NCBI GenBank assembly: GCA_018335855.1
Contig: JAGXRM010000010.1
Location: forward strand, 62,001-126,000
Direction of reading: 5' to 3'
Length of the DNA: 64,000 nt
DNA from: Clostridiales bacterium
GTDB lineage: Bacteria > Bacillota > Dethiobacteria > Dethiobacterales > Dethiobacteraceae
Position numbers and translations under genes: made by a program
Shown here: one piece after another, positions 47,477 to 56,877 of the stretch
Layout of the letters: the number at the start of each line of letters is the position of its first letter
Position numbering within the stretch: position 1 is the first letter of the stretch
The notes under the pieces: generated by a model
The model's input: only the letters and a program-made list of their open reading frames with translations
What the model was told of the DNA's origin: nothing
The model's database searches: none

Positions 47477-47503
47477 TTATTCGCGTTCGGAAGGCATTTT
47501 CCT
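47477..47503 (-). promoter_or_regulatory. Sigma H-type promoter of spo0F
   Basis: Minus strand AGGAAAA (47497-47503), 14 nt, GAATAA (47477-47482). Fits RnAGGAWWW and RnnGAATWW except for one R. B. subtilis spo0F also has a sigma H promoter. Confidence 0.55.
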
Positions 47504-47537
47504 TTTTTCCTGACATCTTTTTGCAAAAACGGAAAAG

Positions 47538-47633
47538 TTAGCGTATACGCTTAAGCAAGTTGCGCATTCCCCTAAACATCCTGGAAAACCAGCCCATGAC
47601 TTTCTCCGTGCGTGATTTACGAAAGAACAACAT
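47538..47633 (-). CDS. Small cationic protein, 31 residues
   Basis: Short frame between Yip1 and spo0F, with an ideal AAAGGAGG 8 nt before the ATG. It begins MLFFRKSRTEK and ends RNLLKRIR: eleven Arg/Lys, one Glu and no Asp, with hydrophobic residues spaced as in an amphipathic helix. No family is recognised. The gap it occupies (47428-47765) is otherwise devoid of genes. It could be a membrane-active or regulatory peptide; coding status rests on the strong ribosome binding site. Confidence 0.6.
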   Translation of the reverse strand: MLFFRKSRTEKVMGWFSRMFRGMRNLLKRIR

Positions 47634-47765
47634 TATTCTTTCCTCCTTTACCGTATTTGCTAGTAATTTCTCCTTAGAAATACAGCATTATACGGAAGAA
47701 GGTTTGTTGGATGATGTTACCGACTCTGCGTAATAATCAAATGAATTCCATTACAGCAGTGCCTG

Positions 47766-48416
47766 CTACATTGGATAAAGTTCCGACAACAGAGGCATGA
47801 GGAAAGAACCTAACAGCAGGAAAAAGATAACGACAGCGGCAATCAGTACAAGCAGTGGCAAAAAATAAGCGATCGCAGCCCGCCGTCTCGAGAAATTATG
47901 GGCGGCACGAATTCCCTCAATTTTAAGCAACAGCGACCATAGAAAGACCATAAACCCGGCCAACCCCATAATATCCAGTGGAAGGTAACGGGATATGAGA
48001 CCTACGGGTGCCAGTAATATATAGGGCATTTGCGCATAACCCACCACAGCCGCCAAAGAAAGGCCGCGACCCTGCCCGCCCAGAAGTTCGCTGGAAAACT
48101 GCAGTACCGATGACCAGACAAATAGAATGATGGGTGAAAAAACCAGAATCATAATAATATTAAGCACAGGCCACGATTGCAGAAGCAAGGCGACTGTCTG
48201 TTGCGGGATGAATGCTGTTAACTCTTCGGAAATCGTCTGTGAATCGACGGCGCTAAATGCAGTCATAGCTGAAATGAGGGAAACAGCCAGGTATACCAGC
48301 AAGCCGTGCCAGACTGAACGGTGGATGGCCACGCGGGACATCCCTTTCGCCGGCTTAAATAAAACATCATAAAAATCATCAATAAACTGATTCACACTCT
48401 CAGTCCCCTCTCTCAT
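47766..48416 (-). CDS. Yip1-domain membrane protein
   Basis: 216 residues with five membrane helices typical of Yip1 (PF04893). Function unknown. The ATG at 48416 overlaps the sppA stop (TAATG); GTG at 48395 has a better ribosome binding site (GAGAGGGG) and may be the true start. Probably co-transcribed with sppA. Confidence 0.8.
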   Translation of the reverse strand: MREGTESVNQFIDDFYDVLFKPAKGMSRVAIHRSVWHGLLVYLAVSLISAMTAFSAVDSQTISEELTAFIPQQTVALLLQSWPVLNIIMILVFSPIILFVWSSVLQFSSELLGGQGRGLSLAAVVGYAQMPYILLAPVGLISRYLPLDIMGLAGFMVFLWSLLLKIEGIRAAHNFSRRRAAIAYFLPLLVLIAAVVIFFLLLGSFLMPLLSELYPM

Positions 48417-49342
48417 TACCGGGGCATTAATTCTCTGCTGTTAAAGGATTTCAGGGGCCAGGAAGACGGCAGGGGCAGGTTCAGGGATGTGCCCCCAAAA
48501 AAGATGTCAAAAACAGATCTTCTGCCGCCCATCTCCTTAATACGCGGCTTACCGGGAATCTCAGCCAGCTCGCCAGCCAAATCCACAGCAACAGTAAGAT
48601 CTCCCAGCCGGTCAACCAACCCCAGCCCTTCTGCCTGTCGGCCTGTAAAGATGCGTCCGTCAGCAAGTTCCCTGACTTGCGCCCTGCCCAGGCCGCGCCC
48701 TTCGGCAACCACATCAATAAACTGTTCAAAAATATCATCGACCATAGACTGGAGGATATCCCGTTCATTTTCAGTCAGGGACCGGGCAGGATTACCCATA
48801 TCTTTATGTTCCCCGCTCTTAATCACTTCGCTCCCGATTCCCAGTTTTTCATAAAGCTCCACCAGATTGTTTACTTCCATAATAACACCGATGCTGCCGG
48901 TAATTGTAGCGGGATTTGCGACTATGGCATCAGCACCACTGGCTATCCAATATCCGCCGGAGGCAGCAACATCGGCAAAAGACGCTACCAGAGGCTTGCC
49001 TGCCTCCCTGACACGCAATACTTCATTATGAACTTCCTGTGATGCGGCGGCAGTGCCCCCGGGGCTGTTGATACGTAAAACAACGGCGGCTATATCAGGA
49101 TCCAGTCGTGCTTCCTGCAACTGCCGGATGACCGTGTCCGTACCTCCCACGGCGTTTAATAAAGAGTTCTGCCCGCGGCCGCCCACAATCATGCCTTCAA
49201 GATAAATCAGCGCAACTGCATTGCCCCTGCCGCCAATCGGGGCGGGTGAAGCAAACGGACGGATGATCCGGCCGCCGGCCATTATTACAGTGATTACGAC
49301 CAGTGCCAAGATTATAACACTGACCAGTCTTTTTCTTATCAA
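48416..49342 (-). CDS. sppA: Signal peptide peptidase SppA
   Basis: 308 residues: membrane anchor (8-25) and S49 protease domain with RINSPGGTAAAS, the catalytic Ser in VAASGGYWIASGAD and Lys in KSGEHKDMGNP. Degrades cleaved signal peptides in the membrane. TTG start behind GGAGGTG. Confidence 0.94.
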   Translation of the reverse strand: MIRKRLVSVIILALVVITVIMAGGRIIRPFASPAPIGGRGNAVALIYLEGMIVGGRGQNSLLNAVGGTDTVIRQLQEARLDPDIAAVVLRINSPGGTAAASQEVHNEVLRVREAGKPLVASFADVAASGGYWIASGADAIVANPATITGSIGVIMEVNNLVELYEKLGIGSEVIKSGEHKDMGNPARSLTENERDILQSMVDDIFEQFIDVVAEGRGLGRAQVRELADGRIFTGRQAEGLGLVDRLGDLTVAVDLAGELAEIPGKPRIKEMGGRRSVFDIFFGGTSLNLPLPSSWPLKSFNSRELMPR

Positions 49343-49467
49343 ATAAAAACACCTCCGTATGCGGGATCCCGCTTATGTATCTTATTTCCCAATGGAAGTC
49401 GTTATACCTTCTTGCAACCGGCAATGATATTTAGGGGAATCAATCTCGTATTATTACTCTTTATCAA

Positions 49468-49529
49468 TAAAAAGAGGGCACGTGAACTGTTCGCGCTATT
49501 TGGAATCCAGTTCATTACGCCCTCTTTTA
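49468..49529 (-). terminator. Terminator after the ferredoxin gene
   Basis: AAAAGAGGGC with GTGAACTG-type extension pairs with its complement across about 20 nt; minus-strand TTTTTATTG follows. Confidence 0.75.
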
Positions 49530-49545
49530 TCAGTTTAAACGTATG

Positions 49546-49722
<177 letters not shown>

Positions 49723-49812
49723 TTACACCTTCCTTTCATGAAAACAGTATACTACCTTTTTTTTAAGAAAACAAGTCAGAACCCTGCCTGAAATGAAGCA
49801 CGTATTACCCCA

Positions 49813-51432
49813 TTATACAGGCTGCTTGCCTTCACAAAACACCAGGGATGAACGGATAAATTCCCTGAATAAAGAGTGGGAACGATTTGGCCTGGATTTG
49901 AACTCAGGATGAAACTGAGTCGCCACAAACCAGGGGTGATCCGTAATCTCCACAATTTCCACCAGACGACCGTCCGGCGAGGTTCCTGACATAACCAAGC
50001 CTTTTTCCGCCATCTGTTCCCGGAATACATTATTTAACTCGTAACGGTGGCGATGGCGTTCATAAATAATTTCCTCGCCGTATGCCTGGTCTGTCAGTGT
50101 ACCCGCTACCACTTTACAGGGATAGAGGCCCAGACGCATAGTCCCGCCCAGCTCTTCAATATCCTTTTGCTCTGGCAGAAGGTCAATGACCGGGTAATTG
50201 GTTTTTGCCTTAAATTCAGTGGAGTGGGCATCCCTCCAGCCACATACATTACGGGCGAATTCGATGGTGGCACAGTGCATACCGAGGCAGATGCCAAAGA
50301 ATGGAATACGGTTTTCCCGGGCATATTTAACAGCCGCTACTTTACCTTCAATACCGCGGTCACCGAAACCGCCTGGCACCAAAATGCCGTCCACATCACT
50401 CAGGAAGACTTCTGCCCCCTGTTTCTCCACATTTTCGGCATGAATCCAGCGAATATCCACTTCACAGTCATTTTCAAAACCAGCATGGAAAAGTGCCTCA
50501 GCCACACTAAGATAAGCGTCTCTCAGTGAAACATATTTTCCAACCAGACCGATGGTCACTTTCTTCTCTAAGGTTTTAATCCGGGTTACCAAGGACTGCC
50601 AATCTGAAAGGTCATATTCAATCTGTTGTAAACCCAGCTTGCGGGCGACAATTTGATCAAGTCCCTCTGCATGCATTTTCAGCGGAACTTCATAGATTGT
50701 TTCCAAATCTACGTTTTCAATCACACCATTGGGATCTATATCACAGAACAAGGCAATCTTGTCCTTAATGTTCTTTGATAGTGGTTTTTCTGTGCGGCAA
50801 ACAATGATATCAGGCTGGATACCGATAGAGCGTAATTCTTTTACTGAGTGCTGAGTCGGTTTGGTTTTCAGCTCGCCGGATTTTGCTAAATATGGAATCA
50901 AAGTTACGTGGATGTACATAACATTGTCACGGCCCACATCACTTTTCATCTGGCGAATGGCTTCCAGGAAAGGCAAGCTCTCAATGTCTCCCACAGTACC
51001 GCCGATCTCAGTGATAACGACATCAACCTGGGTCTGTTGGGCAACACGCATGACCCGGGATTTAATTTCATTGGTGATATGAGGAATGACCTGAATCGTC
51101 CCTCCAAGGAAATCTCCTTTTCGTTCTTTGCTGATTACGGACCAGTAAATTTTCCCCGTAGTCACGTTAGAGCTTTTCGTCAGGTTTATATCAATAAAAC
51201 GTTCATAATGTCCAAGATCAAGGTCGGTCTCGGCGCCGTCATCTGTTACAAACACTTCCCCGTGCTGATAAGGGCTCATTGTACCGGGATCAAAGTTGAT
51301 GTAAGGGTCGAACTTTTGAATTGTCACTTTTAAACCGCGGCATTTTAACAGGCATCCCAGTGACGCAGCGGTGATCCCCTTCCCCAAAGACGATACAACG
51401 CCGCCGGTAACAAAAATATACTTTGTACCCAC
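49813..51432 (-). CDS. pyrG: CTP synthase
   Basis: 539 residues: synthetase domain ([27 protein letters not shown]) and C-terminal glutamine amidotransferase (GICLGMHCA nucleophile, HPEF). Makes CTP from UTP. GTG start behind AAGGGGGAAGG. Confidence 0.98.
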   Translation of the reverse strand: MGTKYIFVTGGVVSSLGKGITAASLGCLLKCRGLKVTIQKFDPYINFDPGTMSPYQHGEVFVTDDGAETDLDLGHYERFIDINLTKSSNVTTGKIYWSVISKERKGDFLGGTIQVIPHITNEIKSRVMRVAQQTQVDVVITEIGGTVGDIESLPFLEAIRQMKSDVGRDNVMYIHVTLIPYLAKSGELKTKPTQHSVKELRSIGIQPDIIVCRTEKPLSKNIKDKIALFCDIDPNGVIENVDLETIYEVPLKMHAEGLDQIVARKLGLQQIEYDLSDWQSLVTRIKTLEKKVTIGLVGKYVSLRDAYLSVAEALFHAGFENDCEVDIRWIHAENVEKQGAEVFLSDVDGILVPGGFGDRGIEGKVAAVKYARENRIPFFGICLGMHCATIEFARNVCGWRDAHSTEFKAKTNYPVIDLLPEQKDIEELGGTMRLGLYPCKVVAGTLTDQAYGEEIIYERHRHRYELNNVFREQMAEKGLVMSGTSPDGRLVEIVEITDHPWFVATQFHPEFKSRPNRSHSLFREFIRSSLVFCEGKQPV

Positions 51433-51453
51433 AACCCTTCCCCCTTTTCTCGT

Positions 51454-52320
51454 TTATTTGGCAAACGCCAGGATCATTTCACGGATAACTTTGGCCGCCA
51501 ACATTGCGGTGATTCCGGCGGGGTCATACACAGGTGATACTTCCACTAAGTCCATGGCAACCACATCCAATTGAGCAAGGAGTGCCAGTGAAGCCAGTAA
51601 TTCCGCCGATGTGATACCGCCTGGTTCCGGCGTACCTGTTCCCGGAGCATATGCCGGGTCAACCACGTCTATATCAATGGAGACATATACAGGACGGCCC
51701 TTTAACAAGGGTAATGTTTCCCGCAACGGCTCCAGTACATGGAATGGATAAAAATGGGTATGCTGTTTAGCAAAGGCTACCTCCTCTGCCGTGGCCGAAC
51801 GAATACCATATTGAAAGAGTTCGACGCCTAAATCCTGATAGGCCCGGTACATTACAGCTGCGTGAGAGTGTATCTCTCCAAGATAATCGGTACGCAGGTC
51901 AGCGTGGGCGTCAAAATGGATAACCGCCAGGCCGGGAAAGCTTTGTGCCGCTGCCCGCAGACCGCCCAGGCTTACCAGGTGTTCTCCACCCAGCAGCAAC
52001 GGAAACTTTTTATCTTCCAGGATAGCAGATGCAGCCTCTTCCACTAACTCCAGGGAGCGGCTGGTATTCCCTATAGGCAGGATGAGATCTCCGGCATCGT
52101 AAAAAGACGCGTGCCGCAAATCTTTCCCCGAATAAAGACTGTGCTCTTCCAGCCCCGGGGAAGCCAGGCGAATGGCCTGGGGGCCGCTGCGGGACCCGGG
52201 ACGAAACGAAACGGTAAAATCCATTGGAGCGCCAAATATCACTAAACTGCTTGTCCCGTAATCGGGGCAGGCAGCCATAAACCCGCTATTGCACTCACAA
52301 ATTTCCGTTAAGCGGTTCAT
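51454..52320 (-). CDS. speB: Agmatinase
   Basis: 288 residues, ureohydrolase fold. Mn ligands: GGEHLVS, HFDAHADLR and DIDVVDPAYAPGTGTPEPGG. Hydrolyses agmatine to putrescine and urea. ATG 52320 overlaps the speE stop (TAATG) with GGAGG 8 nt upstream. Confidence 0.95.
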   Translation of the reverse strand: MNRLTEICECNSGFMAACPDYGTSSLVIFGAPMDFTVSFRPGSRSGPQAIRLASPGLEEHSLYSGKDLRHASFYDAGDLILPIGNTSRSLELVEEAASAILEDKKFPLLLGGEHLVSLGGLRAAAQSFPGLAVIHFDAHADLRTDYLGEIHSHAAVMYRAYQDLGVELFQYGIRSATAEEVAFAKQHTHFYPFHVLEPLRETLPLLKGRPVYVSIDIDVVDPAYAPGTGTPEPGGITSAELLASLALLAQLDVVAMDLVEVSPVYDPAGITAMLAAKVIREMILAFAK

Positions 52321-53147
52321 TATTTTTCTTCCTCCAGAAGTTCCCCGACAAAATTGGGCAGACAAAACGCGCCGCGGTGAATCTGGTGGTTATAATATTT
52401 CGTTTGCACCTTTTTTTCTTTGCATTCTTCCGGATCATAACATTTGGAGCCTACAGTAAAGCTCCATAAACCGCTTGGATATGTAGGAATGCTGGCTAAA
52501 TATAGTTTGGCCAGAGGGAAAACACGTCCCACACGGGCGTAGGCATTGCGAATCAGGTCACTGTTAAAAAACGGAGATTCTGTCTGCGCCACAAAAATAC
52601 CATCTTTTTTTAACGCGCGGTATATATTTGTATAGAATTCTTCGGCAAACAGGCCAATGGCAGGTCCAACCGGCTCGGTGGAATCTACCAGAATCACATC
52701 ATATTTACCGACGGACTGCCTGACATGTTCAATGCCGTCTTCCACAAGGACTGTTACCCTGGGATCAGCCAAACCGGCAGAGATGGTGGGCAGATATTTT
52801 TTGGACATTTCCACCACAGCCTCGTCAATTTCAACGAGTGTAGCCGTCTCTACCGTATCATATTTTAGCATTTCACGGATAGCTCCGCCGTCGCCACCGC
52901 CAATCACCAAAACGTGCTGCGGGTTAGGGTGGGACTGCATGGCAATATGAGAAATCATCTCATGGTAGACAAACTCGTCCTTTTCCGTAGTCTGCACCAT
53001 ACCGTCCAGAACCAGCATTCGCCCAAACTGCACAGTATCAATAACCGCCAAATCCTGAAAAGGCGTCTTAAAATGACAAAGCGTCTCCGTAATCAAGCAA
53101 GTAATTCCCAAATCCGGAGTCTGTTTCTCCGTGTACCAAAGTTCCAT
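52320..53147 (-). CDS. speE: Spermidine (polyamine aminopropyl) synthase
   Basis: 275 residues with [16 protein letters not shown] and [10 protein letters not shown]. Transfers the aminopropyl group of decarboxylated SAM to putrescine. No speD is present in the window. A 251-nt gap with a large hairpin element separates it from the decarboxylase upstream. Confidence 0.96.
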   Translation of the reverse strand: MELWYTEKQTPDLGITCLITETLCHFKTPFQDLAVIDTVQFGRMLVLDGMVQTTEKDEFVYHEMISHIAMQSHPNPQHVLVIGGGDGGAIREMLKYDTVETATLVEIDEAVVEMSKKYLPTISAGLADPRVTVLVEDGIEHVRQSVGKYDVILVDSTEPVGPAIGLFAEEFYTNIYRALKKDGIFVAQTESPFFNSDLIRNAYARVGRVFPLAKLYLASIPTYPSGLWSFTVGSKCYDPEECKEKKVQTKYYNHQIHRGAFCLPNFVGELLEEEK

Positions 53148-53263
53148 CTACTGATCCCTACCCTATCTCAAATTAAGTGTTCTTTTATACCTGCCAATAG
53201 CGAGCAAAGCGATGCGTAAGCCTAAGTGTGTAATCTTCTTTTTTTGGTTTTGCTAACCTGCGC

Positions 53264-53393
53264 GCGTCGGGGGGTCAGAAGCAAGCAGGACGAGGCGCAA
53301 GCCTTTCCGGCACCGCAGGCGTATTTAATATACGTCGAGGATGCGGGAAATGCGCGGCAACGAAGTAATGCGCCGCTTATGGCCCCCCGACGC
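53264..53393. repeat. 130-bp palindromic element in the polyamine operon
   Basis: Outer stem GCGTCGGGGGG (53264-53274) and CCCCCCGACGC (53383-53393), with internal complementary patches CCGCA/TGCGG, TTTC/GAAA and CGTAT/ATACG. Would fold as one long imperfect hairpin. GC-richer than its flanks. No ORF. Confidence 0.75.
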
Positions 53394-53398
53394 CGGCT

Positions 53399-53857
53399 CT
53401 AATACCAGAGGGCGACAGCTGCGAATGCACACCCCGTGCTCTCCACCGTGTGCTCCACAGCACGAATCTCCGTCTTAACCAGTGGCATATTCCGGTTCTC
53501 AAAGGCATCTTTCAACATGGACGCAATTTTCTCTTCTGCTTCCTCTTTTGAACATACACCGGAAAACTCCATAATAACGCCAAACGTATCCTTGGAAAAA
53601 CCGATTCCGACGGCTGCAGCAATCCGTGTGCCCGGCTCATCGCAGACGATAGAACCGTATGCAGTGGGAACCAGAGAACCGGGAGGCAGGAATAAGTCCT
53701 GGTCTTGTTCCGCTGTGGGAGGAAGTATACTACTGATTCTAACCAGATTAACGTTGCCGATTCCGGCGTCTAACAATGCGTTGTCAAAAGCGGTTAACTT
53801 ATGCGATCCTTCCGCCGCTGCGGCAACAATTTTAAACTTTTTTGGGGTTGGTAACAT
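53399..53857 (-). CDS. pdaD: Pyruvoyl-dependent arginine decarboxylase
   Basis: 152 residues. NLVRISSILPP holds the self-cleavage site between S42 and S43; the new N-terminal Ser becomes the pyruvoyl group. Decarboxylates arginine to agmatine, feeding SpeB. AAAGGAGG before the ATG. Order pdaD-speE-speB forms a full arginine-to-putrescine path. Confidence 0.93.
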   Translation of the reverse strand: MLPTPKKFKIVAAAAEGSHKLTAFDNALLDAGIGNVNLVRISSILPPTAEQDQDLFLPPGSLVPTAYGSIVCDEPGTRIAAAVGIGFSKDTFGVIMEFSGVCSKEEAEEKIASMLKDAFENRNMPLVKTEIRAVEHTVESTGCAFAAVALWY

Positions 53858-54035
53858 GATGTGCCTCCTTTAATGTTATCGACAAACTTCCGTATTAGTT
53901 TACACGCAAGGAAGGGACTCCATGTAACTTCCCTGCATATCCTTAGCATTATATCAAAAAGAGCACGAAAAATAAACAATAAATTGAAAAAGAAATGGTG
54001 TTTTGATACCAATTAGCGCAAATAATTCCTGATTA

Positions 54036-54061
54036 ATATCACCTTTGTGAGTGGTATAATC
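54036..54061 (+). promoter_or_regulatory. Possible sigma A promoter of the PBP1A gene
   Basis: TTAATA, about 16 nt, TATAAT ahead of the start at 54101. The -35 is weak. Confidence 0.4.
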
Positions 54062-54100
54062 GTGTTGTAGTACAAATTCTTCGACAAGAAGGTGACGTAC

Positions 54101-56146
54101 ATGCGTCGCATTACCCGGTTAACGATAATTACAGTGTTGGTTCTGGCAGTTTTTGCTGTTGGTTCACTGGGGTTTTTAGCTTATACCGTAGCCGGTATGG
54201 ATGAAATTCCCGATGTGGAGATTCCTTTAACGACCACATTTTATGACCGTAACAATGAAGTTATTACAACCCGTTTTGAGCAAAACCGTTTTGAGGTATC
54301 TCTAAATGAGGTCCCCGACTTTTTAGCCGAAGCGTTTCTTGCCGTGGAGGACCACCGCTTCTATAGTCATTTTGGTATAGATTTACAGGGCTTATTCCGA
54401 GCAGCGTACCGTAATGTGAGAGAAAGACGCTTTGCCGAGGGCGGGAGTACTATTACGCAACAACTGGCGAAGAACCTTTTCCTCACCCATGAAAAAACTT
54501 TAACACGGAAATCGCAGGAATTATTGCTTACCGTACAGTTGGAACGAAAATTTTCAAAAGATGAAATCCTGGAAAGCTATCTGAACACAATTTACTTCGG
54601 ACACTCTGCCTACGGCGTAGAAGCGGCAGCCAGAACTTATTTCGGAAAATCAGTCGGTGATTTAACATTGGCGGAATCCGCCATGCTGGCAGGAATTCCG
54701 CGAGGTCCGGCATTCTATTCTCCCTGGATTAACTTTGAATCTGCAAAGCGCAGACAGAATACGGTGCTTAGCCGTATGGTTGAGCAAGGATTTATTACCC
54801 CCGGAGAGAAAGAAGATGCTCTGACCCAGGAGATTGTTTTACAGGACAGGACGGCCGTCCGGGCTGAACGGCAGACAGGGGCATATTTTATTGACTACCT
54901 GATTCAACGCGAACTGGCTATACTGTTTCCTAATGAGCCGGAAATTGTCAACCGGGGCGGGCTGCATGTTTATACAACACTGGACAAGGGGATGCAGCTT
55001 GCTGCGGAAAATTCTGCGGCCAGTCTTCTTCCTGCACAAACCACAGAGAACGGCCAGCCCCAAGTGGCCATTGTTGCCATGGATCCTGAAAACGGCGCAG
55101 TCCGGGCGCTGGTAGGCGGCCGTGATTTCCGCACCAGTCAGTTCAACAGAGCTATTCCACCACAACAAAAAGGACAAGCACGGGGACGCTCAGCAGGATC
55201 AGCATTTAAGCCGTTTACATTTGCCGCAGCTCTGGAAAACGGGTATACACCAGCTACCGTCCATCTCAGTGAACCTGTAAGTTACCAAATTCCCGGTTTG
55301 ACCGACCCCTACGAACCCAGTGAGTATGGCGGCAGATTCTACGGACCGTTAACAATTCGTCAGGCATTGGCTCGTTCCAGCAATATTGTGGCCATTAAAA
55401 CCCATATGGATATCGGACCGCAAAAAACGGCGGAAATGGCCAACAGGCTGGGGATAGAAAGCAACCTCTCGGCTGTGGCATCGCTACCGCTGGGCACATC
55501 AAACGTCATACCCCTGGAAATGGCTGCGGCTTACGCGCCCTTTGCCAACCAGGGTGTCAGAGTCACTCCCCAGTTTATCACCCGTGTTACCGATTCCGGC
55601 GGGCGGACACTGTATGAATTTCAACCTGAGCGCAGACTGGTCCTTGATCCGAGAGTGGCATATCTGATGACTGATATGATGCGCGATGTGCTTCGTCCTG
55701 GCGGGACAGGCTCCTCACTCGGTCCTCTGCTGAACAGGCCTGCAGCCGCGAAAACCGGCACCTCGGAAGATCACCGGGACGCCTATATTGTCGGCTACAC
55801 ACCGACCCTGGTTACCGCCGTTTGGATTGGTAATGACGATAACTCGACTCTCGGTTGGGGGCAAACAGGCTCCCGAATTGCCGGTCCCATCTGGGTCAGC
55901 TTTATGCGCGAAGCCCTTAAAAACACAGCGCCTCAGGATTTTGTGCGGCCCGAGGGCATTGTCTCAGCACTCATCTGTCCTGAAACAGGGCTTTTGCATA
56001 ACCCTCAGTGCAGTTTGACCCCAATTAATGAATTATTTATTGCCGGCACTGAACCGACAGAAATGTGCCGCTGGCCGCTTTGCCCCCACTGTCCTCCGGA
56101 ACAGCAATGGCACTGGAACGGCGGATGGTTCCGACGCTCCCGCTAA
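54101..56146 (+). CDS. Class A penicillin-binding protein (PBP1A type)
   Basis: 681 residues: membrane anchor (8-30), GT51 transglycosylase (catalytic E83 in AVEDHRFYSHFGID; GGSTITQQLAKN), and a transpeptidase with GSAFKPF (SxxK), RSSN (SxN) and KTGTSE. Polymerises and crosslinks peptidoglycan. The C-terminal tail has four Cys (CPETG, NPQC, CRWPLCPHCP). ATG 54101 behind AAGGTG. In B. subtilis a class A PBP (pbpG) also neighbours speE-speB. Confidence 0.95.
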   Translation: MRRITRLTIITVLVLAVFAVGSLGFLAYTVAGMDEIPDVEIPLTTTFYDRNNEVITTRFEQNRFEVSLNEVPDFLAEAFLAVEDHRFYSHFGIDLQGLFRAAYRNVRERRFAEGGSTITQQLAKNLFLTHEKTLTRKSQELLLTVQLERKFSKDEILESYLNTIYFGHSAYGVEAAARTYFGKSVGDLTLAESAMLAGIPRGPAFYSPWINFESAKRRQNTVLSRMVEQGFITPGEKEDALTQEIVLQDRTAVRAERQTGAYFIDYLIQRELAILFPNEPEIVNRGGLHVYTTLDKGMQLAAENSAASLLPAQTTENGQPQVAIVAMDPENGAVRALVGGRDFRTSQFNRAIPPQQKGQARGRSAGSAFKPFTFAAALENGYTPATVHLSEPVSYQIPGLTDPYEPSEYGGRFYGPLTIRQALARSSNIVAIKTHMDIGPQKTAEMANRLGIESNLSAVASLPLGTSNVIPLEMAAAYAPFANQGVRVTPQFITRVTDSGGRTLYEFQPERRLVLDPRVAYLMTDMMRDVLRPGGTGSSLGPLLNRPAAAKTGTSEDHRDAYIVGYTPTLVTAVWIGNDDNSTLGWGQTGSRIAGPIWVSFMREALKNTAPQDFVRPEGIVSALICPETGLLHNPQCSLTPINELFIAGTEPTEMCRWPLCPHCPPEQQWHWNGGWFRRSR

Positions 56147-56163
56147 AATGTATAAATATGGTG

Positions 56164-56195
56164 ATGCCGGCCCTGAAACAGGGCCGGCATTTTTT
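56164..56195 (+). terminator. Terminator of the PBP1A gene
   Basis: ATGCCGGCCCTG, loop AAA, CAGGGCCGGCAT, then TTTTT. It reaches the last codon of the convergent MBL gene. Confidence 0.9.
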
Positions 56196-56811
56196 AGCGT
56201 AAAAACGGATTATATTTTTTTTCATCCCCGATGGTGCTTTCCGGGCCGTGACCAGGATAAACCACCGTTTCATCCGGGAAGACAAGGAGTTTTTCTTTAA
56301 TAGAGCGGATAATTTCGTCAAAAGAGCCGCCGGGCAAATCAGTGCGTCCGATGGAGCCGGCAAAGAGAGTGTCTCCGGTGAAGAGGACACCGCCCACCAG
56401 CAGGGAGACCGACCCCTTAGTATGGCCAGGCGTTTCAATGACTTTAAACTCCAGTGTGCCGGCCTTAATCATGTCCCCGTCTTTTAGCAAGCGATCGGGC
56501 TCTGCCAATTTCACCTTGCCGACAAAAGCAGCCAGACTGGCATGGGGTTTTTTACACATCTCCCCATCCGCTTCATGAATGAGGATAGGTGCACCCAGTC
56601 CGGCGCGAACTTCCTCATTGGCGCCTACGTGGTCAACATGCCCGTGTGTATTAATGATATGCTTCACAGAAATCTTTTCTTTCTCCACCAGGCTGAGAAT
56701 ATGTTTCGCTTCGGCGCCGGGGTCGATTATGACGCCCTCACGGGTTTCATCACAGGCAACCAGATAACAATTGGCGGCAAATGAGCCAACTTCCATTCTG
56801 CGTAAAAACAA
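56194..56811 (-). CDS. MBL-fold metallohydrolase (glyoxalase II-like)
   Basis: 205 residues with the metal motif NTHGHVDHVGA, ETPGHTKGS, FTGDTLF and YPGHGP. Similar to small glyoxalase II-type hydrolases; substrate unknown. TTG start behind AGGGAGGCGG. Confidence 0.9.
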   Translation of the reverse strand: MFLRRMEVGSFAANCYLVACDETREGVIIDPGAEAKHILSLVEKEKISVKHIINTHGHVDHVGANEEVRAGLGAPILIHEADGEMCKKPHASLAAFVGKVKLAEPDRLLKDGDMIKAGTLEFKVIETPGHTKGSVSLLVGGVLFTGDTLFAGSIGRTDLPGGSFDEIIRSIKEKLLVFPDETVVYPGHGPESTIGDEKKYNPFLR

Positions 56812-56877
56812 ATTTCCGCCTCCCTTTTTGAGGTTCTATCGAATAAGTATTTCCACAGATGGCCATAAAATCCTTTT

